13,569 bases of DNA from Euzebyaceae bacterium (GTDB lineage Bacteria; Actinomycetota; Nitriliruptoria; Euzebyales; Egibacteraceae), in the NCBI GenBank assembly GCA_013696915.1, contig JACCXR010000058.1, positions 1 through 13,569 of the forward strand, given 5' to 3'. Positions 11,555 through 13,569 of the stretch are shown here, piece by piece. Position 1 is the first letter of the stretch. Each line of letters opens with the position of its first letter. A program made the position numbers and the translations under genes. Under the pieces are notes generated by a model that worked only from the letters and a program-made list of their open reading frames with translations, ran no database searches and was not told where the DNA came from.

Positions 11555-13073
11555 TCCCACCGTCGGCCGGCAGCAGCACCGACCTCTCGCCCACCGGCAC
11601 ACGCCTGCGGGCACCCGCCACCATCACGTCCAGCCCGTCGGCACCGTCGACCTCGACGGGCAGCCGCTCGGCGTCGTAGTCGACCAGCAGCGTGCCGGTC
11701 CCCGCCTGCACCCGGGCGCGCATCCCGGCCCCCTCGCGCAGCTCCCACCAGTCGGTCATCTGTGCCAGCGTCATCGTCCGCAGACCGCGGCGCCGGACGT
11801 CGGCGAAGACCGTGGGCAGGACCTGGTCGGCCATCGCGCCGAGCACCTCGGGGTGGCCGTAGACGTGCGTCGGCCGATTGGCCGCCACCTGCTGCTGCAC
11901 GACCGCGAGATAGTGGGCGGCCACGGCCGCAGGGGTCACCGGCGGCGATCCGTGCTCGCGGGCGTGCTCGACGGCACGCTCCGGCGAGTAGGGGTGCACC
12001 GGGATCTGCAGGATGCCCGAGCCCGGCACCCGGAACGGCAGGGAGTCGAAGTCCAGGCCGAAGTCCGACGAGTAGCGATAGCCCATCTCCGCCAGCGCCT
12101 GGCCGAGGGCTGGGTTCCACATTCCGCGGGGAGCGACGAACGACCGGGCCACGACCCCGGTCCGTTCCTCGACCCAGGCGGCCCCGGCGCGCAGGTTGGC
12201 CAGGTTGTCCGCCACGGTGTCGAACAGATTGTGCGTTGACCCGTGCTGGCCGATCTCGTGCCGCACGGTGCCGCCATCGGTGCCACCATCGCCGTGTGGC
12301 GGCAGCGTCCCGGGATGTTCTTCGCACAACTGGCGGTTGACGAAGATCGACAGGGGCACGCCGTGGGCTGACGCGACCTTCGCCAGCGCCGCGCACCGGT
12401 CGCCGTAGGCGCCGTCGACGTCGATGCGGAAGATGAGCACCGACGCCGCGCCGTGCGGGAAGCGGACCGGGCGGACGTACGGCAGCCCCGCGGCAGCGAA
12501 GGCTGTTCGCAGCAGCCATACGAGGGTGTCTGCCACCTCTGCCTTGTCGATGCTGCTCACCCGCTCGGTGACGTCCGAGTGCGGCGAGAACCGGCGCAGG
12601 GTGTCACCGTGGGCCATCAGCAGGCGGGTCAACGGCACGCCGGTGAACAGCAGCCATCCGCGGCCGACGCGGCGACGCAGGATCAGTGGGAAGCGGCCGG
12701 GGTCCATCCCGTTCTTGCGCACCCGCCGCTCGTGCAACCGGCACACGCCTTTGCCCTGGCCGGAGAACAGGCGTGCCAACGTCGGGGCGGTGCACAGGCG
12801 CGGTGCGTCCGGGCGCTCGAACCCGCCGATGACGCCCTCGATCGAGTCCGGCAGCAGGCCTGCGCCGCTCGGGGCGCCGCTGACGACCGCCACGCCACCC
12901 GCCGACACGTAGTCCTCGGTCCAGTCCGGAAGTTCGTCCTCCAGCACGACCACGGGCGCGCTCTGCACGTCCTCGCCGCGATGGCGCAACCCCTCCTGCT
13001 GAAGGATGCGCGACCACCCGGTGGACCCGGCACTCCCCAGTCCGACCTCCAGGTCGATGTGCCGGTCGCTCAT
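11526..13073 (-). CDS. Cytoplasmic NodB-type deacetylase with extra N- and C-terminal domains
   Basis: A 515-residue protein from ATG 13073, which overlaps the stop of the regulator gene (ATGA). No signal peptide or membrane helix, so probably cytoplasmic, unlike most bacterial polysaccharide deacetylases. Residues 38-200 look like a Rossmann or glutamine-amidotransferase-like domain (APVVVLEDEL, YVSAGGVAVVSGAPSG, VGRGWLLFTGVPLTRLL), without an obvious catalytic Cys-His pair. The NodB core follows: motif 1 FRIDVDGAYGD (215-225; Asp218, Asp220), motif 2 QHGSTH (276-281; His277 and His281 as metal ligands), motif 3 RSFVAPRGMWNP (310-321), and THVYGHPE (402-409). A short beta-rich tail (450-503) ends the protein. 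CE4 enzymes remove acetyl groups from amino sugars or related compounds with a bound metal. The substrate here is unknown. The start at 13355 in the same frame is antisense-like shadow of the regulator and was rejected. Confidence 0.8.
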   Translation of the reverse strand: MSDRHIDLEVGLGSAGSTGWSRILQQEGLRHRGEDVQSAPVVVLEDELPDWTEDYVSAGGVAVVSGAPSGAGLLPDSIEGVIGGFERPDAPRLCTAPTLARLFSGQGKGVCRLHERRVRKNGMDPGRFPLILRRRVGRGWLLFTGVPLTRLLMAHGDTLRRFSPHSDVTERVSSIDKAEVADTLVWLLRTAFAAAGLPYVRPVRFPHGAASVLIFRIDVDGAYGDRCAALAKVASAHGVPLSIFVNRQLCEEHPGTLPPHGDGGTDGGTVRHEIGQHGSTHNLFDTVADNLANLRAGAAWVEERTGVVARSFVAPRGMWNPALGQALAEMGYRYSSDFGLDFDSLPFRVPGSGILQIPVHPYSPERAVEHAREHGSPPVTPAAVAAHYLAVVQQQVAANRPTHVYGHPEVLGAMADQVLPTVFADVRRRGLRTMTLAQMTDWWELREGAGMRARVQAGTGTLLVDYDAERLPVEVDGADGLDVMVAGARRRVPVGERSVLLPADGGISAAARPPS

Positions 13074-13569
13074 CCGGTGCGAGCTGACCGCATCACGAGC
13101 CGGTATCGGTCGCTGCGGTAGAGCATCGTGCTGTTCTCGATCGGCGTGCCGTCCGCCAGGCAGGTGACGCGTCGGATCCACAGCAGCGGTGCCCCCGCGG
13201 GGACGTCGAGCTGCTTCGCTTCCGCGGGCCCCGCGACCGCAGCCTCCACGGTCTCCTCGGCCTCGCGCAGCTCGTGCCCGCAGCGCTGCTCGAGGATCGC
13301 GTAGATGGAGCCCTCCAGCGCTGCAGAGGAGAACCACTCGTCGGCGTTGGTGCACAAGGCCAGGACCAGATGGGTGTAGTGCAGGGCGATCGGCTGGCCG
13401 TCTGCCAGCATGAGCCGTTCCAGGTACAGGGTCCGGGCCCCGTCCTCCAGCGCCAGCCGTTCCTGGACATCGGGTGCCGGCTCCAGCTCCGCCCGGCGCA
13501 GCAGCCGGGACGACGGGACGTGGCCCTTCAGCCGCATGTCCTCGGTGAAGCTGTTGAGGAACGGCTGCC
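13070..13569 (-). CDS. GntR/HutC-family regulator, C-terminal UTRA domain (partial)
   Basis: The gene enters from the right edge and its 5' part with the winged-helix DNA-binding domain is outside the window. The visible 165 codons begin QPFLNSFTEDMRLKGHVPSS, the start of a UTRA ligand-binding domain in HutC-type GntR proteins. They continue with ARTLYLERLMLADGQPIALH and ALEGSIYAILEQRCGHELRE, then APLLWIRRVTCLADGTPIEN and end YRSDRYRLVMRSARTG. The P-(I/L)-x-x-x-x-x-Y and the final Y-R-x-D-R-Y are hallmarks of UTRA. Such domains bind small effectors, often phosphosugars or amino-acid derivatives. The Met at 13537 is internal, not the start, because family sequence continues before it. It is translationally coupled to the deacetylase gene. 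It probably controls that gene and the neighbouring transport operon. Confidence 0.9.
   Translation of the reverse strand, partial: QPFLNSFTEDMRLKGHVPSSRLLRRAELEPAPDVQERLALEDGARTLYLERLMLADGQPIALHYTHLVLALCTNADEWFSSAALEGSIYAILEQRCGHELREAEETVEAAVAGPAEAKQLDVPAGAPLLWIRRVTCLADGTPIENSTMLYRSDRYRLVMRSARTG

Noticed and set aside
13074..13355. Earlier in-frame start for the deacetylase
   Set aside because: The extra residues are antisense-free but out-of-frame shadow of the UTRA coding sequence on the same strand; ATGA coupling at 13073 is the natural start.

Overview
This is high-GC DNA with G/C-rich third codon positions, frequent GTG starts and genes joined by 4-8 base overlaps. It reads as chromosome of a high-GC Gram-positive (Actinomycetota). 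Several gene remnants belong to small families I associate with deep-branching actinobacteria (Nitriliruptoria/Egibacter-like), but that narrower placement is inference. I saw no rRNA, tRNA, CRISPR array or intact insertion sequence.

Left third (about 1-4920) is a gene graveyard around a few live genes. An MmgE/PrpD gene on the minus strand (1-857) has lost its 5' end and an internal block. At its broken 5' end sits an apparently intact Phd/YefM-RelE type toxin-antitoxin pair (859-1411, plus). Then come: a frameshifted small actinobacterial protein (1420-1625, minus), a transaldolase fragment (about 1976-2075, plus), the relic of a DUF5615/DUF433 (VapC45/VapB45-like) pair (about 2074-2480, minus), a sensor histidine kinase missing its 5' end and carrying a late frameshift (about 2490-3604, plus), a five-helix membrane protein (3742-4221, minus, intact) and the 5' remnant of a secreted protein broken by a 29-base tandem duplication (4631-4930, plus). 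The frameshifts are mostly single-base changes in G/C runs. Almost every gene here is cut where another begins.

Right two thirds (about 4930-13569) is an intact locus. Behind a candidate promoter and a 14-base GT/AC palindrome lies a six-gene operon. It encodes a lipoprotein sugar-binding protein of the LsrB/RhaS kind, a two-domain RbsA-like ATPase, two BPD_transp_2 permeases, a PfkB kinase and a BtpA/SgcQ-family TIM-barrel protein. From the ATPase on, every gene overlaps its neighbour or lies within a few bases of it. Converging on the operon and overlapping its last gene by 29 bases is a second unit on the minus strand. It holds a GntR/HutC regulator (UTRA part visible, cut by the window end) coupled by ATGA to an unusual cytoplasmic NodB-type deacetylase with an extra N-terminal domain.

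The likely story, by inference, is uptake of a sugar or sugar-like compound, phosphorylation by the PfkB enzyme and processing by the BtpA protein. The deacetylase-like enzyme may prepare an N- or O-acylated substrate, and the GntR protein may sense the phosphorylated intermediate. The substrate is unknown to me. The binding protein resembles LsrB/RhaS overall but appears to lack the AI-2 contact residues I remember, and there is no lsrK, lsrF, lsrG or rhamnose enzyme. The combination is the best candidate for an undescribed pathway in the window.
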